64,000 bases of DNA from Angomonas ambiguus (GCA_019695575.1 JADNSB010000033.1:1-64000); one strand, 5' to 3'. Positions 17,825-28,334 are shown, counted from the stretch's first letter. The notes: a model not told the origin generated them from the sequence alone. Translations and numbers: made by a program.

Positions 17825-18268
17825 TTACAGTTCAGTCACGTACTTCTCCGTCCCGGGGATAGACACCGTACCGGCGAAGTGGTGCTTGGCCATCACACCA
17901 GGCTTGTTGCGGCTGTTCCACTCCATCTCCTTCGCGTACTGGTCCTGGGCCCACTGAGGCATAGGAATGCCGGGGAGGTAGAGGGTGCAGGCAATGATTT
18001 GATACCAGTCCATGTTACCGAGCATCTCCAGCGCGAGGATGGCGGAGGGGATGAAGAGGATGAGGTTTCGGATGTTGATGCGAGCCGCACGGTTGTCGAA
18101 ACGACCGTACTGAATAAAGGACGACCACAGACGACCGCCCCAACCACCGCTCATCGTGATGGGGTAAAAGTTATTGTAAGGAGCCATCCAGCTGATGCGG
18201 TTCCAGTTGATACCCATGAAGTCGCCAGCGAGGACGCGAGCGGGGAGAGATGCCTTGGGAGGAGCCAT
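17825..18268 (-). CDS. Aromatic-rich one-TM protein, probably of a mitochondrial membrane complex
   Basis: 147 residues. It starts MAPPKASLPARVLAGDF, continues with a Trp/Tyr/Asn-rich soluble stretch, has one hydrophobic segment at about 70-85 (NLILFIPSAILALEML) and ends in a hydrophilic tail. GC-rich, strongly biased codons suggest high expression, like the SOD and KAP genes here. Size, topology and codon bias resemble nuclear-encoded respiratory-chain or ATP-synthase accessory subunits of kinetoplastids. I cannot match it to a named subunit. Confidence 0.6.
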   Translation of the reverse strand: MAPPKASLPARVLAGDFMGINWNRISWMAPYNNFYPITMSGGWGGRLWSSFIQYGRFDNRAARINIRNLILFIPSAILALEMLGNMDWYQIIACTLYLPGIPMPQWAQDQYAKEMEWNSRNKPGVMAKHHFAGTVSIPGTEKYVTEL

Positions 18269-18474
18269 AGTGATGCACTAGAACTTTATGAATAAGTACT
18301 AAAACGTTAGTTAAAGAAAAACTTGAAAAAAAAAAGACAATGAAGAGAGAAACAGAAGATGCACTAATAACTGAAATGATAATATCAATAAATAATAAAA
18401 AAAAAACAAGAAGAGAATTGCCGCAAGCTACCTGTATGATAAAGGGGGAGGTTGAAAGAACTAGAGTGGCCCCT

Positions 18475-18726
18475 CTAGTTGAGGGTATTGAAGGTATCGA
18501 TAGTAATATTGATATCGTCATCATCTCTTGTAGGGACGCGGTCTCCTCGACCAAAATTTAAACTTTCGCGGATCCAAACATAAAAAGAGGAAAAAGACGA
18601 GGTTAAAGACTCCCCGGAGCCCAGCAACGTAATACATACGGCCACGCCATAGAGAAGAGCGACTACGATCACAAGTATGGCAAAGCCGCCGTTACTCATT
18701 GTACTTGAATCATTGTATCCGGACAT
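18475..18726 (-). CDS. Small single-TM protein, unknown
   Basis: 83 residues. Residues 13-36 form one strong TM helix (GGFAILVIVVALLYGVAVCITLL), followed by a Ser-rich loop and a short acidic Asn/Asp-containing tail. No signal peptide beyond the TM itself. Coding potential is supported by an ATG after a pyrimidine tract and by position between two genes in the array, but the size makes this less certain. A second in-frame Met at residue 10 could also start it. Confidence 0.45.
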   Translation of the reverse strand: MSGYNDSSTMSNGGFAILVIVVALLYGVAVCITLLGSGESLTSSFSSFYVWIRESLNFGRGDRVPTRDDDDINITIDTFNTLN

Positions 18727-18985
18727 TAGTATACACTACCTACGATAAACTACAGCTTTATATATAAATATATATAAAGAAAAAAAGCAAAGCGACCAGC
18801 TATGCGTGATTACGAAAACTGAGAAAAGAAGAGGGGAAACAGAAAAACATAAGAGAAGTGGGTTCAACCCTTTATCCTTCTTGTCCTATCTGTTTGTCAA
18901 ATTGAAAAAATGAGTGAGCCGTAAGAAAAATAGTAAGACTCTTTTTTTTTTTTTTGCACATGGACCAAAAGTTCCCCAGGATGCC

Positions 18986-21730
18986 CTACCAGCGACGACG
19001 ATGCCTTCCACGACGTTCCTCTACCCAATCGTTAGGACTGCCGCCTGCCCGTCCGGAAATAGCGTCTAGAGTAGCCTTCATCTGAGAGGTGGCCTCCTGC
19101 TGTTGGTGGAATAAGTGCTCCTGCAGTGTATCGTCACCGGTGGAGGAGAAGGCTTCACTGCTTGGTATCCTTTCCGACTCGTACACCTCTTCTGGTGTGT
19201 CGACAGAGTAAGAGAAGTATGGCGTTGCGGGTTTCCCTAGTCGACGAAGAATGTACAGCAGTGCATCTCTGGTGCTGACACTGGACTCGGCGAACCACTT
19301 TGCCTCCTTTTCATAATCCGGTAGTTCCTCTGGGGGAGTGAGCTGCAGCACAAAGGAGACGTTAGAAGAGGTGTGTCGCACACGAAGGTGAGCTACCACC
19401 CCCACACGCGCCAACTCCTCGGCCACCATCGGGTGTAGAGACATGTCCGATGGAAGCGACGGTGGGACTGGCCGTAGCACTAAGGGGATGCACTGTACAC
19501 TGTCATCGGCTTGGCTCCTGATGGTCTGCACCAGCAGGGTGTAGAACTCTTGCAGTACGGTGGAGGTCTCCTCATCGCCAGCCCCTAACACCCGTTGGAT
19601 GGAGAGGGAGCTGCACCCTCCCACGAGCAAGAGGTCCGCGAGCAGCGCCATGGGCACTGTTAGTTCCTTTAACGTTTGGTCTCTCTGTAGGGTGGTTAAC
19701 ACGGAGGGTGTGGCAGCGGCAGTGGGGGAGTAGTAGACGGTATTCCCCATTCTGTACCCCGCACAGAGACCTGCGTGGGGGCGCGGTGAAACTCGCTGTA
19801 GTCCTTCCAGGAGTAAGGCGGTGGAGGAGTTCATCGCCCACAACCGCCCACGAGGAGAGGCAGGAGAAGAAATGGTGACACCAGTGGGCACATCAGAGAG
19901 GTCTACAGGTGTCGACACCGTGTACATCCCCTCTACACGGAGAACACAGAGAAACATCCCCTCGCACTGAGGTGCGGTAAACGGTGTCACACGCCACGCC
20001 GCCGCCACCACCTCCTTGACGAGCTCCGTAGTGTTGTAGCCGCAGTCCATCGCCTCGGAGCCGCCCTCAATCCCGTTCCACTTCTCCTTTCCTCCCTCTC
20101 CCATACCGAGATAGAACCCCAGCACCTCGTTCTCCTCTGGAGTGAGCGCCGACCGCAGTACATCTGCAGTGAGAGGCACTGGACGAACCCGAGCCCTATT
20201 GGGGTACGACTCCGCCCAGTCGGTGAGGACGCTGCACACCACCGCTTCATTCTCGATGGGATTCATACTATACGTAGCATACACCACCCACCCCCCTTCT
20301 CGCTCCATCGCGGCGTGGAGGGTGTCGAGGAGGTGGGAGCGTAACCGGTCAAACCGGCGGTTGACCTCCACACACACCTCAATATACCGATTAGGAATTA
20401 ACTTTTTTCGGTCAATGTCTCTCTCGTCGAGGAGTTTAGGTCGCTGCCCATCCTGGGAGGTTTCAGGGGCTAGTAGGATGGCGTGTGGCCGCAGAGGAAG
20501 GGAGCGAAGCAGGCGGCTTAAGCTACCCGACTTTGGTCTCCACTGTATGAGATTAGGAAAACTCTCCTCCTCTTCCTCCTCGTTTTCTCGGGGGGATGGG
20601 GAACTGGCACTGACCACTGTGACCGTACGAAGCGGGTCTTCCTGGCTGAGGCAGTGCTGACAGAGGTCGGGGTAAAGAAGATTGCCACTGGAGGCGCCTC
20701 CGGTGAAGCGGGAGAGATCCACAATCATGGGAACTTCTCCCTCCCGGCACTCTCTCACCGCCAGACGAGGCACCAGCATCGTGAGTAAACAAGACAGCAC
20801 ATCCACTGGTAAGAGAGCCCTCGACGCAACTTGCCGCTGGAGCCAGTAAAGATGAGACAGGGAGGGTGGACGGGGGGGTGGTAAAACGGAGGAGGGGGCA
20901 GCAGGAGGAGGGGATTCCACTTCCTCCGCTTCGGGTAGTGGGGTCGGTAGGATTGGAGTCTCTGCAGAGTCGTCCAACAAGTCAAAAAGACTATCGGCAG
21001 AGGGACCTCCGTCGTCTAGCAACTCTGCTTGGCTACTACGCTGTTCAATCACAGACCGCTCCGCTGTATACGGCAACCGCTCTACCGCTCCTAGTGGTTG
21101 TGTCGGCACCATCTCCACCGCAAACACAGTAGGGGACAGCGGAGTCGGCTGGAGCACCCCGTGGGACCTCGCGTGCACCTCCAGCTGGTCCCGTACCGCC
21201 AGTCGAACCAGAGGCACACACTCGTTCACCTGAAAAAGCGCCGCAGCCGGTCGCAACATGGCATCGATAAAAGCAAATTTTAGCTCCGCAGGACAGATGC
21301 CCTGTTGTAGGTAGTAGTCTCCAAAGAAGTGCCGGTTCACGTCCAACCCCTCCTCTTCTCGTTCCTCGTCCGTGAGAGGCTCACTGTCCGCCCCGGGCTC
21401 CAGCTCTTCGTCCGCGGAGGTCGCGAGATCGGTGTAGAACTCTTGGGCCAGCGCCAACGTCGGGATGGGCTGCTCCGCCAGATTATCCTCCTCCTCCTCT
21501 TTCAAATACTTCTCTGCCGCCTCGTCGCTAGGAAACTCCAACTTTATGTTTTGATGGGTCTCCACGAGCTGGATAGGGTTCGCCTCACGCCAGGCACCCT
21601 CGGTCCACTCCGCTCTCTCTTCTACTTTGAGCTGTCTAAAGTCACCCCATCGTCTGGACACGTTAGGCGTGGGCAGACCCTCCAGCGAGCGAGGACCCTT
21701 ACGGAGTAACACCCGACTACGCCGCCACAT
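18986..21730 (-). CDS. NSUN-like RNA methyltransferase homologue lacking both catalytic cysteines
   Basis: 914 residues with a basic N-terminus (MWRRSRVLLRKGPRSL), likely mitochondrial. The diagnostic NSUN/RsmB motif VI is nearly intact, YATYSMNPIENEAVV at 484-498, where family members read STCSxNPIExEAVV; the catalytic Cys is Tyr487. Motif IV, normally DVPCSGDGT, reads LAPETSQDGQ (420-429), so its Cys is Glu423. The SAM-binding motif I (normally CAAPGSKT) appears as DLSRFTGGASSG (338-349). An acidic insertion separates motifs. The C-terminal 350 residues include a PUA-like stretch. Known NSUN enzymes make 5-methylcytosine in RNA; this one should be catalytically dead. A structural or assembly role, for example with mitoribosomal RNA, is inference. 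Confidence 0.72.
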   Translation of the reverse strand: MWRRSRVLLRKGPRSLEGLPTPNVSRRWGDFRQLKVEERAEWTEGAWREANPIQLVETHQNIKLEFPSDEAAEKYLKEEEEDNLAEQPIPTLALAQEFYTDLATSADEELEPGADSEPLTDEEREEEGLDVNRHFFGDYYLQQGICPAELKFAFIDAMLRPAAALFQVNECVPLVRLAVRDQLEVHARSHGVLQPTPLSPTVFAVEMVPTQPLGAVERLPYTAERSVIEQRSSQAELLDDGGPSADSLFDLLDDSAETPILPTPLPEAEEVESPPPAAPSSVLPPPRPPSLSHLYWLQRQVASRALLPVDVLSCLLTMLVPRLAVRECREGEVPMIVDLSRFTGGASSGNLLYPDLCQHCLSQEDPLRTVTVVSASSPSPRENEEEEEESFPNLIQWRPKSGSLSRLLRSLPLRPHAILLAPETSQDGQRPKLLDERDIDRKKLIPNRYIEVCVEVNRRFDRLRSHLLDTLHAAMEREGGWVVYATYSMNPIENEAVVCSVLTDWAESYPNRARVRPVPLTADVLRSALTPEENEVLGFYLGMGEGGKEKWNGIEGGSEAMDCGYNTTELVKEVVAAAWRVTPFTAPQCEGMFLCVLRVEGMYTVSTPVDLSDVPTGVTISSPASPRGRLWAMNSSTALLLEGLQRVSPRPHAGLCAGYRMGNTVYYSPTAAATPSVLTTLQRDQTLKELTVPMALLADLLLVGGCSSLSIQRVLGAGDEETSTVLQEFYTLLVQTIRSQADDSVQCIPLVLRPVPPSLPSDMSLHPMVAEELARVGVVAHLRVRHTSSNVSFVLQLTPPEELPDYEKEAKWFAESSVSTRDALLYILRRLGKPATPYFSYSVDTPEEVYESERIPSSEAFSSTGDDTLQEHLFHQQQEATSQMKATLDAISGRAGGSPNDWVEERRGRHRRRW

Positions 21731-21918
21731 GCCGGAGAGGGGTAGAGAAGAGGTAAACTACTAGGGGAGAGAAAGAGGGAGAGAGAAGAGGGAGTTAAAT
21801 CATGAAATAAGCAAAAAAAAAAAAAAGGGGGTAAGTACAGTTGGAGGAATCTCCAATGGAGACCAGTCCACCAAAAAAAAAAAAAAAGATTAGCGGTGTT
21901 TTAGGAGTGTTACACGTA

Positions 21919-23250
21919 TTATTGAATACCAGTGGCGACGGCTACGCAGGCTAATGCTTGAGCGTCCCATAATGGGTCGTGTGGTCGAGGGTGGCGAAGG
22001 AGAGACTGGGCCGTGGGGTCCCGCTGCTGCACCCTCGCCAGTGCCGCTCCCAGCGGTGGTACCCTCTTCCCCTCCTTGAGGCCCGCCGCGGTGTACAAGG
22101 GATGATGCGTCAGGTCTACCAACTTTGCCTGCAGGGGGGACAGCAAACGGTCCGACGGTACCGGGGAGACGGGCATTCCCCCGGCCCGCTGTGCCCTCGT
22201 GCTGAGGTCCCCGGTCCCTGGGCAGCTCGGTGCCAGGCTGCGCGCCAGTACCGCTTGGTCGGCATTCCCATAGCAGTAAAACTTTCGCACGGCCCCGCCG
22301 TCACGATACAGTAAGGCGGCCCAACTTTGGTTCATCTCCTTCGCCAGCTCGTCCAGCGCCTCACACTCCTTGTAGATTGACACGAGCGGAGGGCTGGGCT
22401 GACCCTCTGGTGGGCGGTACTCGCGGTGCCATGCCGCTGCGGTGTCGAGCTCACGCCTACACACAGTTTCACACTCCCTCAACCACGCCAGCCACTCCGC
22501 CTCCGAGGCGAAGGATCCACGCAGGACACACTGGGCGACCTCGGGGTAGTAGCGGAGGAGAAAGGACAGCGCCTTCTTCCCTCCCTTACCTTTCCCATAC
22601 GCCCGCAGAGGGCTGAGGTGCTGGACCGCTGAGGTGAAAGCGGGGGTCCCCACAGTGGCAGTGTAGAGCTGACCGATGAGATGGGGGTCGTGCCGGCTGA
22701 GGTTGGGGATGCTGTAAGGGCACAAGAGACTAAAGTGGGTGGCGATGGCGAGGCGCATTTGTAACTCCCGCTTCAGCTTTGCCTCGTGTGACCTTAAGGG
22801 CGTCTCCTTCTCCTCCGTCGTAGGGCCATTCCCTCCCTCCTCCTCCTCCTCTTCCTTGGGGTCCTCGGTGCCGTCGAGGTGGAAAGGCCGTTTCTCCTGT
22901 CTCAAGGCGGCCTTTGCCTCCCTTAGGTCGCGCTTCAGCTGGCAGTACGCCTCCCAACTCTCTTTGGCACTCTCCTGTAAAGGGTCCAACAGCTCCCTCA
23001 GCTTATCCGGCTGCCGGGTGCTGTTGAGTGTCGTCTCCATCAAGAAGGACTCTAACCGTGCCCCACAGGGGAGTACATCACACTGCCGCAATACCGAGTC
23101 GGGGGAAAGAGAAAGGATGGTGGGGGGGTGGCAGAAGGAGGTGGTGGTGCCCTCCTTCGCGAAAGGGACGAGGGCGATGGCACGGGTGAGAACTTGACCT
23201 CCACACTTGATAAACTCCAAGTCTGTGGCGACTGAGCGAAAGGCTTTCAT
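21919..23250 (-). CDS. DEDDh-type 3'-5' exonuclease-like protein with large insertion
   Basis: 443 residues from the ATG at 23250; the 22 in-frame codons before it are a His-Thr run encoded by a (GT)n microsatellite and are leader. Exo I: VATDLEFIKCGGQVLTRAIALV near residues 8-29 (Asp-x-Glu). Exo II: YCYGNADQAVLARSL near 325-340. Exo III: HDPLWDAQALA at about 426-436, the His and Asp spacing of the DEDDh group. Between Exo I and II lies an insertion of about 280 residues with an acidic Glu run and an all-helical part. Such enzymes trim RNA or DNA 3' ends. The motifs look complete, but overall similarity is low, so the call is provisional. Confidence 0.55.
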   Translation of the reverse strand: MKAFRSVATDLEFIKCGGQVLTRAIALVPFAKEGTTTSFCHPPTILSLSPDSVLRQCDVLPCGARLESFLMETTLNSTRQPDKLRELLDPLQESAKESWEAYCQLKRDLREAKAALRQEKRPFHLDGTEDPKEEEEEEGGNGPTTEEKETPLRSHEAKLKRELQMRLAIATHFSLLCPYSIPNLSRHDPHLIGQLYTATVGTPAFTSAVQHLSPLRAYGKGKGGKKALSFLLRYYPEVAQCVLRGSFASEAEWLAWLRECETVCRRELDTAAAWHREYRPPEGQPSPPLVSIYKECEALDELAKEMNQSWAALLYRDGGAVRKFYCYGNADQAVLARSLAPSCPGTGDLSTRAQRAGGMPVSPVPSDRLLSPLQAKLVDLTHHPLYTAAGLKEGKRVPPLGAALARVQQRDPTAQSLLRHPRPHDPLWDAQALACVAVATGIQ

Positions 23251-23263
23251 TTCTGTTCCTGTG

Positions 23264-23309
23264 GTGTGTATGTGTGTGTGTGTGTGTGTATGTGTGTGTT
23301 TGTGTGTAT
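23264..23309. repeat. (GT)n microsatellite in the leader of the exonuclease-like gene
   Basis: About 46 bases of interrupted GT repeat right before the ATG at 23250. On the coding strand it is (AC)n. It opens a His/Thr reading frame into the gene, which could mislead gene prediction. Confidence 0.9.
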
Positions 23310-23515
23310 GTTGCACAGAGTGGACAAGAGGATACCAAAAAGATAAAAAGAGGACGAATGAGAGAAAGAAAAAGAGAGAATTGGAATAGCATGGAAGACA
23401 GCTCAGGGCACTCCGACATGTGCTCTCACATTACTCTTTCTTGTCACTTTATACAAATATATACACTACACATCCAATCCCAAAAAGAAAATGGGAGAAG
23501 TATTACCACACTACA

Positions 23516-23875
23516 CTAAACGACTGGTTCCTGCACCACCACCAACAAAAACTCCTGGTGACATTGCACGACAATCTCATGATTGAGGGTCTGTACTCGG
23601 ATCAACTCTATCTCTCCGCTGTCCTTGCCACCATCCTTCTCCTTTTCCTTTTCTTTCGAGGCGCTCTTTCCTTTGCCTGGCGTAAGGTTCGCCAGAGGAG
23701 CCGCCACGGTCGCCAACTCTGCGGCCATCGCGGCCAACGCCGTCGCCTGCCGGCGGTCTAAACTCTGGAAAGAGTCCCGAATTGGGTTTCCCTCCCGGTC
23801 ACACACCACCGTCCCTACCACCCCTTTCGTGTACGTGATGTGCTCTATAGCAGCTTCTATCCGTTCATCCGCCAT
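23516..23875 (-). CDS. Roadblock/LC7 dynein light chain
   Basis: 119 residues from the ATG at 23875. The start MADERIEAAIEHITYTKGVVGTVVCDREGNPIRDSF fits the Roadblock/LC7 helix 1 and strand pattern, and the C-terminus closes with LIRVQTLNHEIVVQC-type strands. A Lys/Glu-rich insertion (about 68-92) lies between helix 2 and the following strand. Roadblock light chains dimerise on dynein intermediate chains, in cytoplasmic and axonemal dynein and in intraflagellar transport. The protein family is clear; which dynein it serves is not. Confidence 0.82.
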   Translation of the reverse strand: MADERIEAAIEHITYTKGVVGTVVCDREGNPIRDSFQSLDRRQATALAAMAAELATVAAPLANLTPGKGKSASKEKEKEKDGGKDSGEIELIRVQTLNHEIVVQCHQEFLLVVVQEPVV

Positions 23876-24232
23876 AGGGTGTAAAATATAAAAAAAGAGA
23901 AACAAAAAAAAATGGGAAGGCTCTATTTAATGCTAACAAAGAAGAAACAAGGAGAGGAAGGAAAAAAAAAAATAAGGATATAGTACAATAAAATATTATG
24001 CATTGTGAAGAGTAAAAAAAAAAAAAAAAACACAACGAAAAGAGAGAATAATTTCTTAGGCGATAGAAAGGCTAAAAAAAAAAAAAGATAAATAGCAGAA
24101 AAGAAATTAAAAAAAAAAAAGCAGAAAAAAAGTGAAATTCCAAAAGGAAAAACGAATCTGTAGTTAAAGTCTATCTGAACAAAAAAAAAAATCATTATCC
24201 TTGTCACTCCAGCACACAGCACGACGCTCCGT
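23876..24232 (-). other. Spacer with repeated polypyrimidine runs
   Basis: About 355 bases with at least six A-runs of 9-17 on the plus strand (T-runs on the coding strand). No gene. This is one of the densest poly-T spacers and probably holds the splice acceptor for the roadblock gene plus the 3' UTR of the upstream gene. Confidence 0.4.
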
Positions 24233-25036
24233 TTATTCTTCATCGCTATCGCTACTGTCCTCCTCTTCAGAGATAGAGGACGAGGAGGAAGAGGAAGAGG
24301 AGGCACTACTGGAGGAAGACACGGTGTAGCGTTGCTTGCGTCGCCTGGCGGGGGGTCGGACGGCCCGCCTCGGTCTGTGCACGGCAGGGCGGGGAGGCGC
24401 CACACGGACCGTAGCGGCGGGAGGGTCGCCCCTGTATGGCTGTCGCTCCACCTCCGCTAGAAGATATTCCAGCGGGTGACGTCGCAGCAGCGCTGGTAGG
24501 ACCGTACGAGGCCGTCGCTGAGGGAGGGCGGTCGGCCGGGGCCGGGGCTGGACGGCAGCACGACGGGAGGCGGCGGTACTGTTCATAAAGTGAAACACTT
24601 TCCTCACCCCCTTTTCCCTCTCCCTCCGCAGTGCCTCGGAGAAGAAGAGGTAGAACCCCCTCAGTAGTGCCTCGAGGCCGGTGGCAGAGGCGGCAGGGAG
24701 GCGGCGCGACTGTAGTAGCAGACAGGCACACACCCCATGGAGGGTCTCAGCGGTTGACGGTCGCTTAGGGCCCTCTTGATACCCCTCAAGGGGCGCAGTG
24801 AGGGTGGCAAGGACGGCGAGGGCGGTGGTATCGTACTGTGACTGTAGGGAGGTCAAAAGGGCAGCAGGAAGAGGAGGAAGGGCGGTGGGTCGGACCTCTG
24901 CCAGTGGAGGCGCAGGGCTGTGACGCAGATGGGGTGTGGTAGGCCGCAGAGGCGTACCGTCGGTGCTGCCCCCTACCGTACGAAGGGTAGCCAAGAGATC
25001 ACGCTCGAAGGAAACCCTTTCCATAGAGAGCGACAT
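24233..25036 (-). CDS. Unknown protein with basic, Arg-rich middle and acidic Ser tail
   Basis: 267 residues; not recognised. The N-terminal 110 residues contain helices with Leu-rich stretches (ALPPLPAALLTSLQSQYD). Residues 155-235 are very rich in Arg and Pro. The last 30 residues are a Ser run followed by SISEEEDSSDSDEE. GC-rich DNA in the Arg region contrasts with the AT-rich island that begins just upstream. A nucleic-acid or histone-chaperone role fits a basic block plus acidic tail but is not shown. Confidence 0.55.
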   Translation of the reverse strand: MSLSMERVSFERDLLATLRTVGGSTDGTPLRPTTPHLRHSPAPPLAEVRPTALPPLPAALLTSLQSQYDTTALAVLATLTAPLEGYQEGPKRPSTAETLHGVCACLLLQSRRLPAASATGLEALLRGFYLFFSEALRREREKGVRKVFHFMNSTAASRRAAVQPRPRPTALPQRRPRTVLPALLRRHPLEYLLAEVERQPYRGDPPAATVRVAPPRPAVHRPRRAVRPPARRRKQRYTVSSSSSASSSSSSSSSISEEEDSSDSDEE

Positions 25037-27008
25037 TGTTATTTATTTTTATTTTTTTATTTGATGTTGATTTTTTTATATTTTGAATTCTTTTATGAAA
25101 TAAACGTTTAAAGGAAAAAAAAGAGAGAGAGGGAGATGAAGAAGAAGTAAAGAAGGAAGTAAGAAAAAGTCTATAACGGTATCAAAAAAAAAAAAACTCC
25201 ATGTTTCAGGAGAAAATAATAAAAAGAAAAGAAAAAGACACTTATATAAATAGTGTTTTGACAACAGTAACGAAAAAAAAAAAAGAGTGAAACATGATAA
25301 AAAAAAAAAAACATAACTCGCTTTATAAAAAAAAAGGAAACGATATTAATAAAAAGAACAAAAAAGGGAGGAAATAAAGAAATTAATAATAATGATAATA
25401 AGCGGTGAAAAATTTGGCTCCTTTACGGTTCAGAATGAACTGTTATACTTTTATTTATTTATTTTTTTTTGTCTTCCTGCAATACAGGTTATCATCATTA
25501 TTAATATTATTAGAAACTTCAGTCATTTTCTTCTTTTTTTTCTACTTTTCTTCGCACGAGCACGTTTTTCTTTTTTTTGTTATTATTATTATTATTACTG
25601 TCACTTTTCCTTTTACATTATGGGTTATTTATTTATTTTTTGCTTTATATTTGCTGCTCAATTAAAAATAAATAAGTAGAGCACAACCGCAAAAAACAAT
25701 GTAATAATAATAACACTTTGATGTTCTTTTTTTTTTTTTGCTTGTACCTTAAATATCCAAGAATTTTGTAGTTATAGTTAATGATATAAACGCATATCAT
25801 TATTTATTTTTATTTTTTTGAGGGGAGTAGAGAAAAAAAAAAAGTTAAAATAATGGGAAACGATAGAAAACAAGAAAAAATTTTGTTGCGTTTTTTTGGG
25901 GTTTTTTATTTTTTTTTTTTACTTTAGTAGAACAAATTGAATCGTTAAAGTTACAAAAAAAAAAAAGAACCATAAAAAAAAAATTATTCTTTTTCAAATA
26001 TGCATTTTTTCTTTGTTGTTTTGTTTTCAGTTATTCTTAATATTTTATTACTATAATTAATACTCATTAAACCGTTAAAAAGAGAAAATGAGTAGAATAA
26101 ATAAAATGAAACAAAAGAGTAGCAAAGTTTGTTTGTGTGTTTGTTTTTTCATTTATTTATTCTTTACAACAAAAACTAATGCACATCGATTCTTAATTTT
26201 ATTTTTGTCATCTCGGAGAAATGTTATGTAATTCTTTTTTTTTTTTTGTATTGTGGTTAATGTTTATTTGTTTACTTATAATATTGAATAGATCGTTTTT
26301 CATTCTATTTTATATAAATTCTTGTTTGTTTGTTTTTGTTTTTACTTTTTAATTTTTATTTTTTTTATTTTTTTTTTTACTTTTTTTTTTTTTTTAACGA
26401 GAAAAAAAAAGAGGGAGGCGGAGAAAAGAAAAAAAAAAGAAAAAAAAGGTAAAAAAAAAAAATGTGACTTCATACGCATGTTTTATAAAGTTGACATACT
26501 ATCCTCTGCTTGTTTGATTCTTTATTGTTATTATTATTATTATTATTATTATGGGTATTTTATTTTTTTTATTTTTTTTTTGGAATAAAAAAAGAAGAAA
26601 GTAATAATAATTCAATAGAGGTAATGTGTGTCCTTTGTAAAAAATGGAAATATAAATATTATCAGAAATAATAAATAGAATTATTATTATTATCAATTAT
26701 TATTAATTAGTTAGGAGTTCAACACCCAATAAATAAATAAATTAAATAAAAAAGAGAAAAAAGGAGAAAAAGAGAATAGACAGTTACCAGTTCTTTCACT
26801 TCGCTGTTATTATTATATATATAATTTTTCTCTCACTATAAATAAATAATAATAATTGTTCTTTATACAATTATTATTTGTTCTTTTGTGTTTGTCATTA
26901 ACTATTGGGAATATTATTTGTTTGGTGATTTTTATTTTATTTTGATACGATAATATTAATATATAATTATTATTTTGTTGATGCATTTTTAATGTAGTGT
27001 CGCCCTGC
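25037..27008. other. Long AT-rich non-coding region (about 2 kb)
   Basis: No supported gene on either strand. From 25040 to 25400 the plus strand is A-rich; from about 25440 to 26400 it turns T-rich, with many TTTATTT units and ATT triplet runs (25580-25596, 26527-26552). It must include the 3' UTR of the CCCH gene and the leader of the gene at 24233. Several open frames here are only Phe/Ile/Tyr low-complexity translations. At nearly 2 kb it is the longest spacer in the window. Confidence 0.6.
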
Positions 27009-27856
27009 TTAAGAAAATAACAACGGAGAAAAATTATTATTATTATTATTATAATTATTATTGCCGTTATTATTATTATTTGGATGAAAAGAATAACCAG
27101 GATTCCCTTGAAATAGAGTATTATTATTGTTATTATTATTATTATTAGGAGGTGCATAATACATTGGCTGATGATTATTATTACTATTATTATTATTATT
27201 ATTATTAGTAGTAGTAGTAGCATTTTGGTTCATCATAAGTGTATACATAGGGGCCAAATTGTTGCTGGGATGACTCATATTATTATTATTATTATTATTT
27301 AGCATAGCCAAATTAGGAAAATTTTGAAAGCCATTAGGTAGGGAAGAAAAATTATTATTATTATTATTATGATTGTTTCTATCATTATTTACAGTAAAAC
27401 TCGCGAGAGGGAGATTATTGTTATTATTGTTATTATTATTATTGTTTCGGTTGTAATTGGGTGGACAATTATTATTATTATTATTATTATTATTGCAGTT
27501 TACCTGATTCATTTGCTGCTGAAGTAACATCATCATTTGTTGATTGCTCATATTATTATTATTGTTGTTGTTGTTGTTATTATTATTATTATTATTACCA
27601 TGAAGGTTCATCCCTTGAGTCGTAGAAAGTACTTTGAAACTACCATTCTCCTGAGGAATCAAAAAGAAAACACTATTATTATTATTATTATTATTATTAT
27701 GATTAGTGTTATTATCATTATTATTATGATTAGTTTGCATAACGTTTTGACCTGGAGTGTTATTTTCCTTCTCATTATTATGATTATTATGATTATTATC
27801 TCGCTGCTGCACCGACTCTAACAGTACCGCTCCCAAGTGGGGGGACTCCTTCCCCA

Positions 27857-27901
<45 letters not shown>

Positions 27902-28103
27902 GATTATTATTATTGCCTTGTAGAATCACAGGGTGTAGGAAGTGACACAGCGGTCCTCTCGCGCACCGCTCCCGGATATAATGTTTACACAGCTGTAAAG
28001 GACTGATGGAGGAGGGAGAATCCTTCAAGGCCCTCACCGCCTCCTCTCCGCCCACTGTCGTGTACAGCTGTTCGCTGCGGTAGGCCTCGTTGACTGGGTG
28101 GCC

Positions 28104-28145
<42 letters not shown>

Positions 28146-28297
28146 GCGATGGCGGTTCCCACGGACGTAGATGGTATAGCCAGGGGGCAACCGTGGGTAG
28201 GGGCATTGGTCCTCGCTCTCCAAGGGGGTGCTCCAGTGAACTTGAAAGCTTTTGAGCGTAGCGCCCTCCTCGCTGCTTTCGTCCTCTTCTTCCTCTA

Positions 28298-28334
<37 letters not shown>

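Noticed and set aside
25392-25679. Two overlapping plus-strand frames in the AT-rich island
   Set aside because: Translations are Phe/Tyr/Ile low-complexity from T-runs, with no codon bias and no homologue-like features.
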